A stretch of DNA of 64,000 bases from Desulfovibrio piger ATCC 29098 (GCF_000156375.1 NZ_DS996359.1:856665-920664); one strand, 5' to 3'. Positions 7,440-15,739 are shown, counted from the stretch's first letter. The notes: a model not told the origin generated them from the letters alone. Program-made: numbers and translations.

Positions 7440-8153
7440 TCAGGCATCGTCCGTCCTGGTCTCGGGCAGCCAGTGCTCCAGCACGGTATCCCTGTGGGTG
7501 TCCAGCAGGTCCAGGACGGGCCGGGGCACCAGAAAATCCACGTTCAGGCCGTGCAGCCAGCGGTGGCGGATGCGCGAAGCGCTGACCGAGATCCACGGCA
7601 GGGGCACGAAGTGGACCAGACCGCCACCGGGCAGGCGCATGCGGCGGCTCCCGGGCAGGACAGGCTCGCAGGGCCGGGCTCCGGGCCACATGCTTTCCGT
7701 GGCGGCCAGGAAGTTTTTTTCCGAGCCTTCACCGCGCGGCACCACCACCAGCTGGCAAAGCTCGGGCAGCTCCAGCCCCCGGTGCCAGTGGGGCAGCAGG
7801 GCATAGTCCGGGTTGCCGAGGATGAAAAACAGGGGGCGTTCGGGCGTCTCTTCGCGGCAGGCCTGCAAGGTGTCCCAGGTATAGGAAAGGCCGGGGCGCT
7901 CGGCTTCCATGCGGTTGCACGAAAGGCCGGGCAGGCCGTCCAGACAGGCTTCCACCATGGCGGCCCGCAGGTCGAAGGGCAGCAGGCCGCTCACCACCTT
8001 GTGCGGCGGTGTGGCGCAGGGCATCAGCTCCACGCTGTCGGCCAGGGGGCGCAAGGTCTCAGCCATCTCGATGGCCAGACGCAGGTGTCCCACATGCGGC
8101 GGGTTGAAGCTGCCGCCGAACAGGGCACGGCCCGCTGCGCGCTTCCAGTCCAT
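7440..8153 (-). CDS. nadD: NadD, nicotinate-nucleotide adenylyltransferase
   Basis: Makes nicotinic acid adenine dinucleotide from NaMN and ATP in NAD synthesis. The 237-residue protein begins with the nucleotidyltransferase element ALFGGSFNPPHVGHLRLA (phosphate-binding GGSFNPPHxGH) and carries ISVSASRIRHRW near the end, the family's ISSTxIR motif in a variant form. The ATG at 8153 lies two bases after the proA stop (8156), so it is probably translated from a proA-nadD message. Length and motif order are normal. Confidence 0.93.
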   Translation of the reverse strand: MDWKRAAGRALFGGSFNPPHVGHLRLAIEMAETLRPLADSVELMPCATPPHKVVSGLLPFDLRAAMVEACLDGLPGLSCNRMEAERPGLSYTWDTLQACREETPERPLFFILGNPDYALLPHWHRGLELPELCQLVVVPRGEGSEKNFLAATESMWPGARPCEPVLPGSRRMRLPGGGLVHFVPLPWISVSASRIRHRWLHGLNVDFLVPRPVLDLLDTHRDTVLEHWLPETRTDDA

Positions 8154-8155
8154 GT

Positions 8156-9415
8156 CTATTGCCGCACCTGCCCCTGACCGAAGACCACGAACTTGGTGGT
8201 GGTCAGCTCCTGCACGCCCATGGGGCCGTAGGCGTGGAGCTTGGACGTGGAGATGCCGATCTCCGCGCCAAGGCCCAGCTGGCCGCCGTCGTTGAAGCGG
8301 GTGGAGGCATTGACCGCCACCATGGAGGCATCGGCTTCACGCAGGAAGCGCATGGCGTGCTCGTGGTCGTTGGTGCAGATGATCTCCGTATGGTTGGAAC
8401 CGTAGCGGGCGATGTGCGCCAGGGCCTCGTCCATGTCGTCCACCACGCGGACGGCCAGGACCAGGGCGTGGAATTCCTGGCCCAGATCGTCGGGGCTCTG
8501 GGCCTTGGCCGTGGGCCCCAGCAAGGGCAGGGAAGCGGGGCAGGCACGGAACTCCACACCGGCCTCGCCCAGGCGCCGGCCCACACGGGGCAGGAAGGCC
8601 GCGGCGCAGTCCTTGTGCACCAGCAGGCACTCCAGGGCATTGCAGACGCCGGGACGCTGCGCCTTGCCGTTGAAGACGATGTCCAGGGCCTTGTCCAGGT
8701 CCGCGTCCGCGTCCACGAAGGCGTGGCAGACGCCCTTGTAATGCTTGAGCACCGGCATGGTGGCGGCTTCGGTCACGGCACGCACCAGACCTTCGCCACC
8801 GCGCGGGATCATGACGTCGATGTACTGGTCGAGCTTGCACAGCTCGGTGACGGCGGCGTGATCCGTGGTCGTCACCAGCTGGGCCGCATCGGCGGGCAGG
8901 CCGGCTTCTTCCAGTGCCTGGCGCAGCAGGGCGGCCAGAGCGGTGTTGGAGTGCAGGGCCTCGCTGCCGCCGCGCAGGATCACGGCATTGCCCGCTTTCA
9001 GGCAGAGGATGGCCGCGTCGATGGTCACGTTGGGGCGGGCCTCGTAGATCATGGCGATGACGCCCAGCGGCACGCGCATGCGGCCCACCAGCAGACCGTT
9101 GGGGCGCTGCCACTGGCTGTCCATGGCACCCACGGGATCGGGCAGACCGGCCACATGCAGGCAGGCGGCGCGCATGTCCGCCAGTACGGCGGGATGCAGG
9201 GTCAGGCGGTCCATGCGGGGGGCGTCCAGGCCCCGGGCGCGGGCCGCGTCCAGATCCTGCGCGTTGGCGGTGCGCAGCTCGGCTTCCCGCTCTTCGAGCA
9301 GGGCGGCCAGACGGGTGAGGGCGGCGTTCTTGGCCGCGGGGCTGGCTTTGGCCAGCAGGCGGGCGGCTTCCTTGGCCTTTTGGCCGAGCAGGGTCATTTC
9401 TTGTGCCAAAGTCAT
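8156..9415 (-). CDS. proA: ProA, gamma-glutamyl phosphate reductase
   Basis: NADPH-dependent reductase that converts gamma-glutamyl phosphate to glutamate semialdehyde in proline synthesis. 419 residues, the usual length. Landmarks are VPLGVIAMIYEARPNVT (cofactor side), LCLKAGNAVILRGGSEA, and the catalytic Cys in RPGVCNALECLL. The start at 9415 is preceded by AAGGAG on the minus strand. No proB is adjacent. Pairing of proA with nadD is a common bacterial arrangement. Confidence 0.95.
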   Translation of the reverse strand: MTLAQEMTLLGQKAKEAARLLAKASPAAKNAALTRLAALLEEREAELRTANAQDLDAARARGLDAPRMDRLTLHPAVLADMRAACLHVAGLPDPVGAMDSQWQRPNGLLVGRMRVPLGVIAMIYEARPNVTIDAAILCLKAGNAVILRGGSEALHSNTALAALLRQALEEAGLPADAAQLVTTTDHAAVTELCKLDQYIDVMIPRGGEGLVRAVTEAATMPVLKHYKGVCHAFVDADADLDKALDIVFNGKAQRPGVCNALECLLVHKDCAAAFLPRVGRRLGEAGVEFRACPASLPLLGPTAKAQSPDDLGQEFHALVLAVRVVDDMDEALAHIARYGSNHTEIICTNDHEHAMRFLREADASMVAVNASTRFNDGGQLGLGAEIGISTSKLHAYGPMGVQELTTTKFVVFGQGQVRQ

Positions 9416-9441
9416 ACGGGCTCCTTGGGTTGGCTTGTCTC

Positions 9442-9470
9442 TCTATACGCTGCCGCAGGGAGGAGGGCAA
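9442..9470 (-). promoter_or_regulatory. candidate sigma70 promoter of proA-nadD
   Basis: Minus strand TTGCCC (9470-9465), 17-base spacer, TATAGA (9447-9442). The predicted start is about 20 bases before the proA ATG, giving a very short leader. Confidence 0.5.
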
Positions 9471-9639
9471 GGGGACGGCCCCCGCACGGGATGACGCCGA
9501 GCGTCCGGATTTCCTCCTTTTTTTGCAAGAGGGGCGCCCGGTGGAGAAGCCTGTTGCCTCTCCTGTTCCCGGCGTTTGCCCCTTTGGGAGGAAAAACGCC
9601 CGCTCAGGGGATTCCCTACTGCCGGCAGGGGGTTTTTCT
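9471..9639. other. non-coding stretch between the divergent proA and TPR-protein promoters
   Basis: The divergent gap spans 9416-9734. Besides the two promoters it holds GC-rich sequence with short self-complementary patches (for example CCCCTTTGGG) and no convincing gene or RNA. Confidence 0.4.
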
Positions 9640-9669
9640 TTGACAGAAGGCCGTCCCCTATCCTACATA
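9640..9669 (+). promoter_or_regulatory. candidate promoter of the TPR-iorAB operon
   Basis: A consensus -35 TTGACA (9640-9645), an 18-base spacer and TACATA (9664-9669), about 65 bases before the first gene. Confidence 0.5.
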
Positions 9670-9734
9670 AATAGACCGCACCGTGACAGCTCCGGCGACC
9701 GCGGGCGAAGCTTTTGCAAGGAGCACCGAAAGAA

Positions 9735-10442
9735 ATGAATCCTGTCAGACCTCAGAATACCCCTGAATCTCCTACCCTGCTCAATGACCTCAAGGCTGAG
9801 GTGAGCGCGGAAAGCGCACCGCTGCTGCAGTTCATCGTGCGCAACAGCGGGCTGATCGTGGGCGTGGTGGTCGTCCTTCTGGTGGCCCTGGTAGGCACCG
9901 CCGTGTGGCGCTGGCATCAGGGCGGCCTGCAGGCCGAGGCCCAGACCGAACTGGCGCGTATCGGCATCACCATGAAGGGCGGGGATCGCCTCAAGGCGCT
10001 GGACGACCTGGCAGCCAAAGCTCCCGAGAACATGCGCTACAGCATCTATCTGATGCAGGCCGAGTTCGCCATGCAGGATCAGGACTACAGCCGGGCCGAA
10101 AAGGCCTACGCCACGGCGGCCAAGCTGGATGCCGACGGCGCCATGGGCCTGATGGCCGCTCTGGGCCAGGCCGGCGCGCTGATCAAGCTGGATCGTCCCG
10201 CTGATGCCGTGACCCTGCTGCAGGGCCTGGAGAGCCGTGCCACCGAAGATGGCCGCGCCACCCTGCGCATGCTGCTGGGCGAGGCCGCCGAAGCGGCGGG
10301 CAAGACCGAGGTGGCCGTTGCCGCCTATGAAGCCCTGGCCGCCTCGCAGCCTGGCCTGGACGGTGAATTTTACCGCTCGCGCGCGGAAGCGCTGGGCGGT
10401 GGCAAGGCCGCGCCCGTGAAGGACGGCGCGGAGAACAAGTAA
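9735..10442 (+). CDS. TPR-containing inner-membrane protein, YfgM-like
   Basis: 235 residues. A polar N-terminus of about 35 residues is followed by one transmembrane helix (GLIVGVVVVLLVALVGTAVW) and a helical, alanine-rich periplasmic part with tetratricopeptide-like repeats. Its organisation matches the YfgM/TPR_21 family, which works near BamB and the SecYEG periplasmic chaperones in E. coli. The start at 9735 follows AAGGAG by 11 bases. It is the first gene before iorAB, with 46 bases between; a functional link to iorAB is not evident. Confidence 0.65.
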   Translation: MNPVRPQNTPESPTLLNDLKAEVSAESAPLLQFIVRNSGLIVGVVVVLLVALVGTAVWRWHQGGLQAEAQTELARIGITMKGGDRLKALDDLAAKAPENMRYSIYLMQAEFAMQDQDYSRAEKAYATAAKLDADGAMGLMAALGQAGALIKLDRPADAVTLLQGLESRATEDGRATLRMLLGEAAEAAGKTEVAVAAYEALAASQPGLDGEFYRSRAEALGGGKAAPVKDGAENK

Positions 10443-10488
10443 GAACGTTGGCGGCCCCTCTGCCGACGCGCACGGGCCGGGAGGACAC

Positions 10489-12342
10489 ATGAGCAAACAT
10501 CCTCTGCTGCACGGGGCGCGTGGCGAGCGCCACGTTTTGCTGGGCAATGAAGCCATCGTACGCGGCGCGCTGGAAGCCGGCGTGAACATGGTCACCTGCT
10601 ATCCTGGCACGCCTTCTTCCGAAGTGCCGGATACCTTTTATAAACTGGGCGGCGAGGGCCGCTACAAGATCGAGTACGCTGTCAACGAAAAGGTCGCCTT
10701 CGAAGTGGCCGCCGGTGCGGCCCTGGGCGGTGCCCAGGCCCTGGTGACCATGAAGCACGTGGGCCTCAACGTGGCGGCCGACCCGCTGTTCACCTCGGTC
10801 TACACCGGTCTGCCCGGCGGTCTGGTGGTGCTTTCCGCCGATGACCCCGGCTGCCACTCCAGCCAGAACGAGCAGGACAACCGCTATTACGCGCGTTTTG
10901 CTTCCCTGCCCTGTTTCGAGCCCGTGTCCGCCCAGGAAGCCAAGGACATGACCCGCGAGGCCTTCCGTCTGGCCCGCGAGCTCCAGCAGCCCGTGCTGCT
11001 GCGCACCACCACCCGCGTCAGCCACATGCGCGGCAACGTGGAGTTCGACGATCTGCCGGCAGGGCCCGCGCCCATCGTGGACTTCCAGCGCAATCCCGGC
11101 CGCTTCGTGCCCGTGCCCGCCGTGGCCCGTGGCCGTCACCGCTCCCTGCTGGAGATCATGGAAAAGGCCCGCGCCTTTGCCGAGTCCAGCCGCTTCAGCC
11201 GTGAATACGGTCCCGAAGGCTGCCGCCTGGGCATCATCGCCAGCGGCGTGGCCCGCAACTATCTGGCCGACGCCCTGGCCTCCGGCGGCTGGGAAGAGCG
11301 CGTGCGCGTGCTCGAGCTGGGCATGACCTGGCCCCTGCCCGAAGGCCGCATCGAAGCCTTCCTGCAGTCCTGTGACCGCGTGCTGGTGCTGGAAGAAGGC
11401 GAGCCCCTGCTGGAAGGCAGCGTGCGCGCCCTGGCCCAGAAGTGCGGCTGCAAGGCCCGCATCGAAGGCAAGGACGAGACCCTCACGGTGCTGGGAGAAT
11501 ACTCCACCACCCTGGTCCTGCGCCGCGTGGCCGACTATCTGGACTGCCCCTGCCCGGTCAAGGCCTCTTCGCCCGTGGTCCGCGAACTGCCCGTGCGTCC
11601 GCCGAACCTTTGCGCCGGCTGCTCCCACCGCGCCGTCTACTACGCCGTCCGTCACACCTTTGGCGACGACGCCTACTATTCCAGCGACATCGGCTGCTAC
11701 ACCCTGGGCATGCTGCCGCCCCTGCGCATGGCCGACTTCCTGGTCTGCATGGGCTCCTCCGTGTCTGCGGGCAGCGGTTTTTCCCGGGCCTCCGGCAAGC
11801 CGGTGGTGGCCTTCATCGGTGACTCCACCTTCTTCCATTCCGGCATGACCGGCCTGGCCAACGCCGTGTTCAACAAACACGACATCCTGGTGGTCATCCT
11901 CGACAACGGCACCACCGCCATGACCGGCCACCAGCCCAACCCCGGCATGCTGCAGGACATCCTCGGTGAAGAGGCCATGCATCTGGATATCGAATCCGTG
12001 GTGCGCGGTCTGGGCGTCACCGAATGCGTGAAGGTGCGCTCCTACAACCTCAAGGCCCTGCATTCGGCCCTGGAAGACATGCGCGACAAGAAGGGCGTGC
12101 GCGTCATCATCGCGGAAGAACCCTGCGTGCTCTATGCCCGCCGCCGTCTCAAGAAGACCGCCGCCCAGGTGGCCTATGTGGCTGAGCAGGGCGCCGATGC
12201 CCAGCGCTGCTTGGAAGAACTGGCCTGCCCCGCTTTCTACCGCAACGGCGAGGACGTGGCTGTGGATGAGAATCTCTGCACCGGCTGCATGGTCTGTCTG
12301 CAGGTGGCCCCCAAGGCCTTCAAGGCCAGAAAGCGCGCCTAG
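10489..12342 (+). CDS. iorA: IorA, indolepyruvate:ferredoxin oxidoreductase alpha subunit
   Basis: Thiamine-diphosphate enzyme that oxidatively decarboxylates aryl pyruvates from aromatic amino-acid breakdown to acyl-CoA, reducing ferredoxin. 617 residues: N-terminal pyrimidine-binding part (NMVTCYPGTPSSEVPDTFY), central domain, then the ThDP pyrophosphate site CAGCSHRAVYYAV and GDSTFFHSGMTGLANAV with NGTTAMTGHQPNPG. The C-terminal ferredoxin-like tail normally holds two 4Fe-4S motifs. Here only Cys580 (a CP motif) and Cys597, 600 and 603 remain, enough for a single cluster. GGGAGGACAC precedes the ATG. It is followed directly by iorB. Confidence 0.93.
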   Translation: MSKHPLLHGARGERHVLLGNEAIVRGALEAGVNMVTCYPGTPSSEVPDTFYKLGGEGRYKIEYAVNEKVAFEVAAGAALGGAQALVTMKHVGLNVAADPLFTSVYTGLPGGLVVLSADDPGCHSSQNEQDNRYYARFASLPCFEPVSAQEAKDMTREAFRLARELQQPVLLRTTTRVSHMRGNVEFDDLPAGPAPIVDFQRNPGRFVPVPAVARGRHRSLLEIMEKARAFAESSRFSREYGPEGCRLGIIASGVARNYLADALASGGWEERVRVLELGMTWPLPEGRIEAFLQSCDRVLVLEEGEPLLEGSVRALAQKCGCKARIEGKDETLTVLGEYSTTLVLRRVADYLDCPCPVKASSPVVRELPVRPPNLCAGCSHRAVYYAVRHTFGDDAYYSSDIGCYTLGMLPPLRMADFLVCMGSSVSAGSGFSRASGKPVVAFIGDSTFFHSGMTGLANAVFNKHDILVVILDNGTTAMTGHQPNPGMLQDILGEEAMHLDIESVVRGLGVTECVKVRSYNLKALHSALEDMRDKKGVRVIIAEEPCVLYARRRLKKTAAQVAYVAEQGADAQRCLEELACPAFYRNGEDVAVDENLCTGCMVCLQVAPKAFKARKRA

Positions 12343-12354
12343 GTGAGGTGTATT

Positions 12355-12963
12355 ATGCAACATAGCGACAAACAAAAGCGTCTTCGTATCTTCTTCACCG
12401 GCGTGGGCGGACAGGGCACCCTGACCGCCACCACCCTGCTGGCCCGCACCGCCCTGGATGCCGGGCAGGAAGTGGTGGCCGGCGAAGTCCACGGCATGGC
12501 TCAGCGCGGCGGTGTGGTGGAATCCGTGCTGCTGCTGGGCGGCTGGCGTTCGCCCAAGCTGGACCTTGGTGAAGCCGATATCCTGCTGGGCTTCGAACCC
12601 CTGGAGACCCTGCGCGGTCTGCCGTACCTGCGTCCCGGCGGCGTCATCTTCTCCAGCCGTGATCCCATGCCGCCTCTGAGCGTGTCTCTGGGCATGGCCG
12701 AATATCCTTCCATGGAAGAGATCGAGCAGAAGTCCCGCGCCGTGGCCAGCCAGTGCCATTTTCTGGCCTGCCGCGAGCTGGGCATCCAGGCCGGTGCCGC
12801 CCAGGCGGGCAACACCGTGCTGCTGGCCGCTGTCTGTGCCTCGGGCCTGCTGCCCTTCGGTATCGACGCCCTCAAGGCCGCCATCGAAAAATACCTGCCC
12901 GCCAAGTTGCAGGCCTCCAACCTCAAGGCCCTGGAACTCGGTCAGGCCGCCCTGCATATGTAA
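12355..12963 (+). CDS. iorB: IorB, indolepyruvate:ferredoxin oxidoreductase beta subunit
   Basis: Gamma-domain subunit of the 2-oxoacid:ferredoxin oxidoreductase superfamily, 202 residues. The opening GVGGQGTLTATTLLARTAL and GEVHGMAQRGGVV are diagnostic. The ATG at 12355 is preferred over the in-frame GTG at 12343 because AGGTGAGGTG sits at a good distance from it. It forms the heterodimer with IorA, and the 12-base gap implies cotranscription. The gene ends in a GC-rich palindrome and then a strong terminator. Confidence 0.92.
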   Translation: MQHSDKQKRLRIFFTGVGGQGTLTATTLLARTALDAGQEVVAGEVHGMAQRGGVVESVLLLGGWRSPKLDLGEADILLGFEPLETLRGLPYLRPGGVIFSSRDPMPPLSVSLGMAEYPSMEEIEQKSRAVASQCHFLACRELGIQAGAAQAGNTVLLAAVCASGLLPFGIDALKAAIEKYLPAKLQASNLKALELGQAALHM

Positions 12964-12987
12964 CAGCAGCATGGCTGTGCTGTTTTG

Positions 12988-13042
12988 TTGAGGGGCGGGG
13001 GAACCCCTCGCCTAGCGCGAGAGGTGTTCCCCCGCCCCTCAA
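12988..13042. repeat. GC-rich palindrome, member 1 of a dispersed family
   Basis: Arms 12988-13004 and 13026-13042 pair over 17 bp (GAGGGGCGGGGGAAC with its complement), with an inner GC-rich hairpin. A C-rich tail with AAAC follows on the plus strand, as in members 3 and 4. Confidence 0.6.
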
Positions 13043-13050
13043 ACTCCTCA

Positions 13051-13090
13051 CCCCCTCCCAGTGCACTTCAGCGGGGAGGGGGATTTTTTT
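13051..13090 (+). terminator. terminator of the TPR-iorAB operon
   Basis: A 9-bp stem (CCCCCTCCC at 13051-13059 with 13074-13082) followed by seven T residues. Confidence 0.8.
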
Positions 13091-13235
13091 ATGGATAGGT
13101 GTAGAGAATATTTGGGGGCAAGCAGGAAAGGAACCATCAGATATTGCTGAAAAGGCACAGCAACTGAGGGAAGAGCGGCAGAGTTGCTGGAGAAGCCTTT
13201 CGTCAGATTTGGAACGATATCCTTGCAAACAAAGA
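13091..13235. other. non-coding stretch between convergent operons
   Basis: Part of the 455-base gap between iorB and the amino-acid importer. Apart from the terminators and palindromes listed separately, I see no gene here. Confidence 0.4.
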
Positions 13236-13267
13236 AAGGCGCTGTCCGCGTGTGCGGACAGCGCCTT
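13236..13267 (-). terminator. terminator of the amino-acid ABC operon
   Basis: A 14-bp stem (AAGGCGCTGTCCGC and its complement around a GTGT loop). On the minus strand it runs into TTTCTTTGTTT, the proper tail for the operon ending at 13419. Confidence 0.75.
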
Positions 13268-13354
13268 CGTTCTGGCCTTGCAGATAAGGTTCCTTCCCTG
13301 CATGTCGGCGCAGTCTTTCTGGATGAAACGCGCTGGGGGAAGGGAGGGGAGTCT

Positions 13355-13405
13355 GAGGGGAGGGGAACCCCCTCTCGCGTTGGCAGAGGGGGTTCCCCTC
13401 CCCTC
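13355..13405. repeat. GC-rich palindrome, member 2 of a dispersed family
   Basis: A perfect 20-bp inverted repeat (13355-13374 with 13386-13405) around an 11-base loop, starting GAGGGGAGGGGAAC, just beyond the stop of the last permease gene. Confidence 0.6.
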
Positions 13406-13418
13406 AGGAAAAAGGAAA

Positions 13419-14090
13419 CTAGCGGTTGCCGAAGCCGGGGATGCTGTAGCGCTTTTCCAGCCAGCGCAGGCACCAGGTGGCCAGAGAGACCAGGATGAGG
13501 TAGTAGAGGCCCACGGCCAGGAAGACTTCCGTATTGCGGAAGGTGTCCGAGGCCAGCACCTTGGCTTCGCTCATGAGTTCGTTACAGGTCACGAGCATGG
13601 CAAGGGAGCTGTACTTGATGAGATAGATGATCTCGTTGCCGCAGCCGGGCAGGGCACGGCGGGCGGCCTGGGGGATGACGATCCAGAACACGGTCTGGAA
13701 GGTGGTCATGCCCAGGGCCTGGGCGGCTTTGATCTGCCCCTGGCGGATGGAGAGCAGGGCCCCGCGGATGTATTCCGAATGATAGGCGGCGCTGCAGAGG
13801 ATGAAGCTCAGCAGGGCGGCGCCGTAGGGTTCGAAATAGATGCCCATCTTGGGCAGGGCGTAATAGATCATCATCAGCTGCACGGCCAGCGGCACGCCAC
13901 GGATGATGGCGGTGTACCAGTTGCCCAGCCGGCTGCTCCAGGGGCCACCGAAGGCCCGCAGACATCCCAGTGCCACGCCGCCCACGAAGCCCAGGATACT
14001 GGCCGGGACGATGAGGGCGATGGACACTTTCAGGCCCTGGTTGAGGGCCGGGATGACGTCCTGGGTGAAAAAGGGGATGTCGATGACCAC
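13419..14090 (-). CDS. polar amino-acid ABC transporter permease (second permease)
   Basis: A HisM/GlnP-type permease of 223 residues, taken from a GTG at 14090 one base after the ATPase stop and preceded by GGAGC. A longer upstream frame would run inside the ATPase gene and is not credible. It contains the family run ALNQGLKVSIALIVPASILG and the cytoplasmic coupling loop IRQGQIKAAQALGMTTFQ with IPQAARRALPGCGNE. It forms the pore with the permease at 14838-15665. Substrate is a polar amino acid by family; which one cannot be read from sequence. Confidence 0.85.
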   Translation of the reverse strand: MVIDIPFFTQDVIPALNQGLKVSIALIVPASILGFVGGVALGCLRAFGGPWSSRLGNWYTAIIRGVPLAVQLMMIYYALPKMGIYFEPYGAALLSFILCSAAYHSEYIRGALLSIRQGQIKAAQALGMTTFQTVFWIVIPQAARRALPGCGNEIIYLIKYSSLAMLVTCNELMSEAKVLASDTFRNTEVFLAVGLYYLILVSLATWCLRWLEKRYSIPGFGNR

Positions 14091-14091
14091 G

Positions 14092-14841
14092 CTAGGCTCC
14101 CATATCCAGCAGGTGCGCGCAGAAGTCGCGGGTACGGGTGTTGCTGCCTTCGGCCAGCAGGGTCTCGGGCGCACCCTGTTCGATGATGACGCCACGTTCC
14201 ATGAACAGGATCTCGTGGGCCAGGGCGCGGGCAAAGTCCATCTGGTGCGTGGCCATGATCATGGTCATGCCGCCCTTGGAGAGGTCACGGATGACGGAGA
14301 GCACTTCGCCCACCAGTTCCGGGTCCAGGGCGGAGGTGGGCTCGTCCAGCAGGATGACCTTGGGATCCATGGCCAGGGCACGGGCCATGGCCACGCGCTG
14401 CTTCTGGCCGCCGGAAAGCTGGGCGGGGTAGAGCAGGGCGCGGCGGGCAAGGCCCACGCGGGCCAGCTCGTCCATAGCACGTTCACGGGCGGCCGCCGCG
14501 GACATGCCGCGCACCTTGCGCAGGGCGATGGCAACGTTTTCTTCGGCGGTGAGGTGATCGAACAGGTTGAAGTCCTGGAAGATCATGCCCACCTGGGCGC
14601 GGAAGGCGCAGAGCTTGGACTTGTTGGAGAAGTCGAGCTTTTCGCCTTCAAGGATGATCTCGCCCTTGTCCGGGGGGATGAGGCAGTTGATGCACTGCAA
14701 GAGCGTGCTCTTGCCCGCACCGGAAGGGCCGATGAGGACCTTGAGTTCGCCGCGTTTCATGTTCAGGGAGCAATTGTCCAGGATGGACTTGCCGCCCAGG
14801 CTTTTGCTGATGCCTTTTACCTGCAAGACAACTTCGTTCAT
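14092..14841 (-). CDS. polar amino-acid ABC transporter ATPase, GlnQ/HisP type
   Basis: 249 residues with Walker A GPSGAGKST, Q-loop MIFQDFNLFDHLT, signature LSGGQKQR, Walker B VILLDEPTSALDPE and H-loop MATHQMDFA. These are hallmarks of the PAAT (3.A.1.3) family. The start at 14841 overlaps the upstream permease stop by four bases (ATGA), implying coupled translation. It energises the two permeases on either side. Confidence 0.9.
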   Translation of the reverse strand: MNEVVLQVKGISKSLGGKSILDNCSLNMKRGELKVLIGPSGAGKSTLLQCINCLIPPDKGEIILEGEKLDFSNKSKLCAFRAQVGMIFQDFNLFDHLTAEENVAIALRKVRGMSAAAARERAMDELARVGLARRALLYPAQLSGGQKQRVAMARALAMDPKVILLDEPTSALDPELVGEVLSVIRDLSKGGMTMIMATHQMDFARALAHEILFMERGVIIEQGAPETLLAEGSNTRTRDFCAHLLDMGA

Positions 14842-15665
14842 GCGTTCTTTACCCCATGCTGCGTGTTTTTGGCCATGCTGCCCACCGTGCCGGCGGAGTA
14901 GCCGGGGATCTGGACCTTGTTTTCCAGGCGGCGCAAGAGCTTGAGCACGATCAGCGTCAAAACGAAATAGATGACCCCGGCCAGGGCAAAAAATGCCAGA
15001 TGTTCATGCGTACGCTGGGCCACGGCATTGACGCGGGCCATGATCTCCATGGTGCCCAGCAGGTAACAGACGGCGGAGTCTTTGAGGAGGATGGAAAATT
15101 CGTTGGCCCAGCCCGGGATGGAAAGGCGCAGGGCCTGCGGCAGGATGATGCAGGTGATGGCGGTCATATCACGCATGCCCAGGGCACGGGCGGCCTTGAG
15201 CTGCCCCTGGGGCAGGCTCTCGATGGCGCCGCGGAAGATCTGGGACTGATAGGCCGTGCTGATGCAGCCCATGACGAGGCAGGAGAGCAGGAAGGGCTCG
15301 AGGATCCAGCCCATGGAAAGGAAAAGCCCCTGGGAGAGGAAGAGCAGCACCAGGATGGGGACACCGCGGAAAAACCAGACATACAGTCCCACCAGACGGC
15401 GGGCCAGGGCGTTACCGTACACCTGCAGCACGGCCATGGGGACGCCCAGCACCAGCCCCATGCCCAGCGCCAGGGCCACCGAGCCCACGGTCACCAGCGT
15501 GCCGCCCATGATGAAGGGGAAGGCATCCACGATGGTATCGCCTACGATGGGGCGCAGGACGACGGCCAGGCAGAGCCAGGCCTGCATGAGGATATCCCGC
15601 AGGAAATCCAGGATCGCGCTGAAGGGAAAGATATCGGACATGAGAAAAACGGGCTGTATGGACAT
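14838..15665 (-). CDS. polar amino-acid ABC transporter permease (first permease)
   Basis: A HisQ-type permease, about 275 residues. Landmarks are GGTLVTVGSVALALGMGL, YVWFFRGVPILVLLFL, and the coupling loop SLPQGQLKAARALGMRDM followed by ILPQALRLSIPGWANE. The start is uncertain: ATG 15665 or the in-frame ATG 15641 (MSDIF). Neither has a clear ribosome-binding site, and a hairpin lies just upstream of the first. It lies between the binding protein and the ATPase in one minus-strand operon. Confidence 0.85.
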   Translation of the reverse strand: MSIQPVFLMSDIFPFSAILDFLRDILMQAWLCLAVVLRPIVGDTIVDAFPFIMGGTLVTVGSVALALGMGLVLGVPMAVLQVYGNALARRLVGLYVWFFRGVPILVLLFLSQGLFLSMGWILEPFLLSCLVMGCISTAYQSQIFRGAIESLPQGQLKAARALGMRDMTAITCIILPQALRLSIPGWANEFSILLKDSAVCYLLGTMEIMARVNAVAQRTHEHLAFFALAGVIYFVLTLIVLKLLRRLENKVQIPGYSAGTVGSMAKNTQHGVKNA

Positions 15666-15668
15666 GGC

Positions 15669-15695
15669 GAACCGCCGCGACAAGGGCGGCGGTTC
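15669..15695 (-). promoter_or_regulatory. hairpin between binding-protein and permease genes
   Basis: A perfect 10-bp stem (GAACCGCCGC, 15669-15678, with 15686-15695) with a 7-base loop and no T-tract. Placed between a binding-protein gene and its permease, it probably sets their expression ratio by message processing. Confidence 0.5.
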
Positions 15696-15739
15696 ACCTT
15701 GGGAAAGCGGCACAGGCCGCTGTATCAGTCAGTAAGGGG

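Noticed and set aside
10183-12972. A 929-codon open frame on the minus strand opposite iorAB
   Set aside because: It lies antisense to recognised genes, is rich in His/Gly/Ala/Gln as expected from reversed GC-rich codons, and has no known domain or ribosome-binding site.
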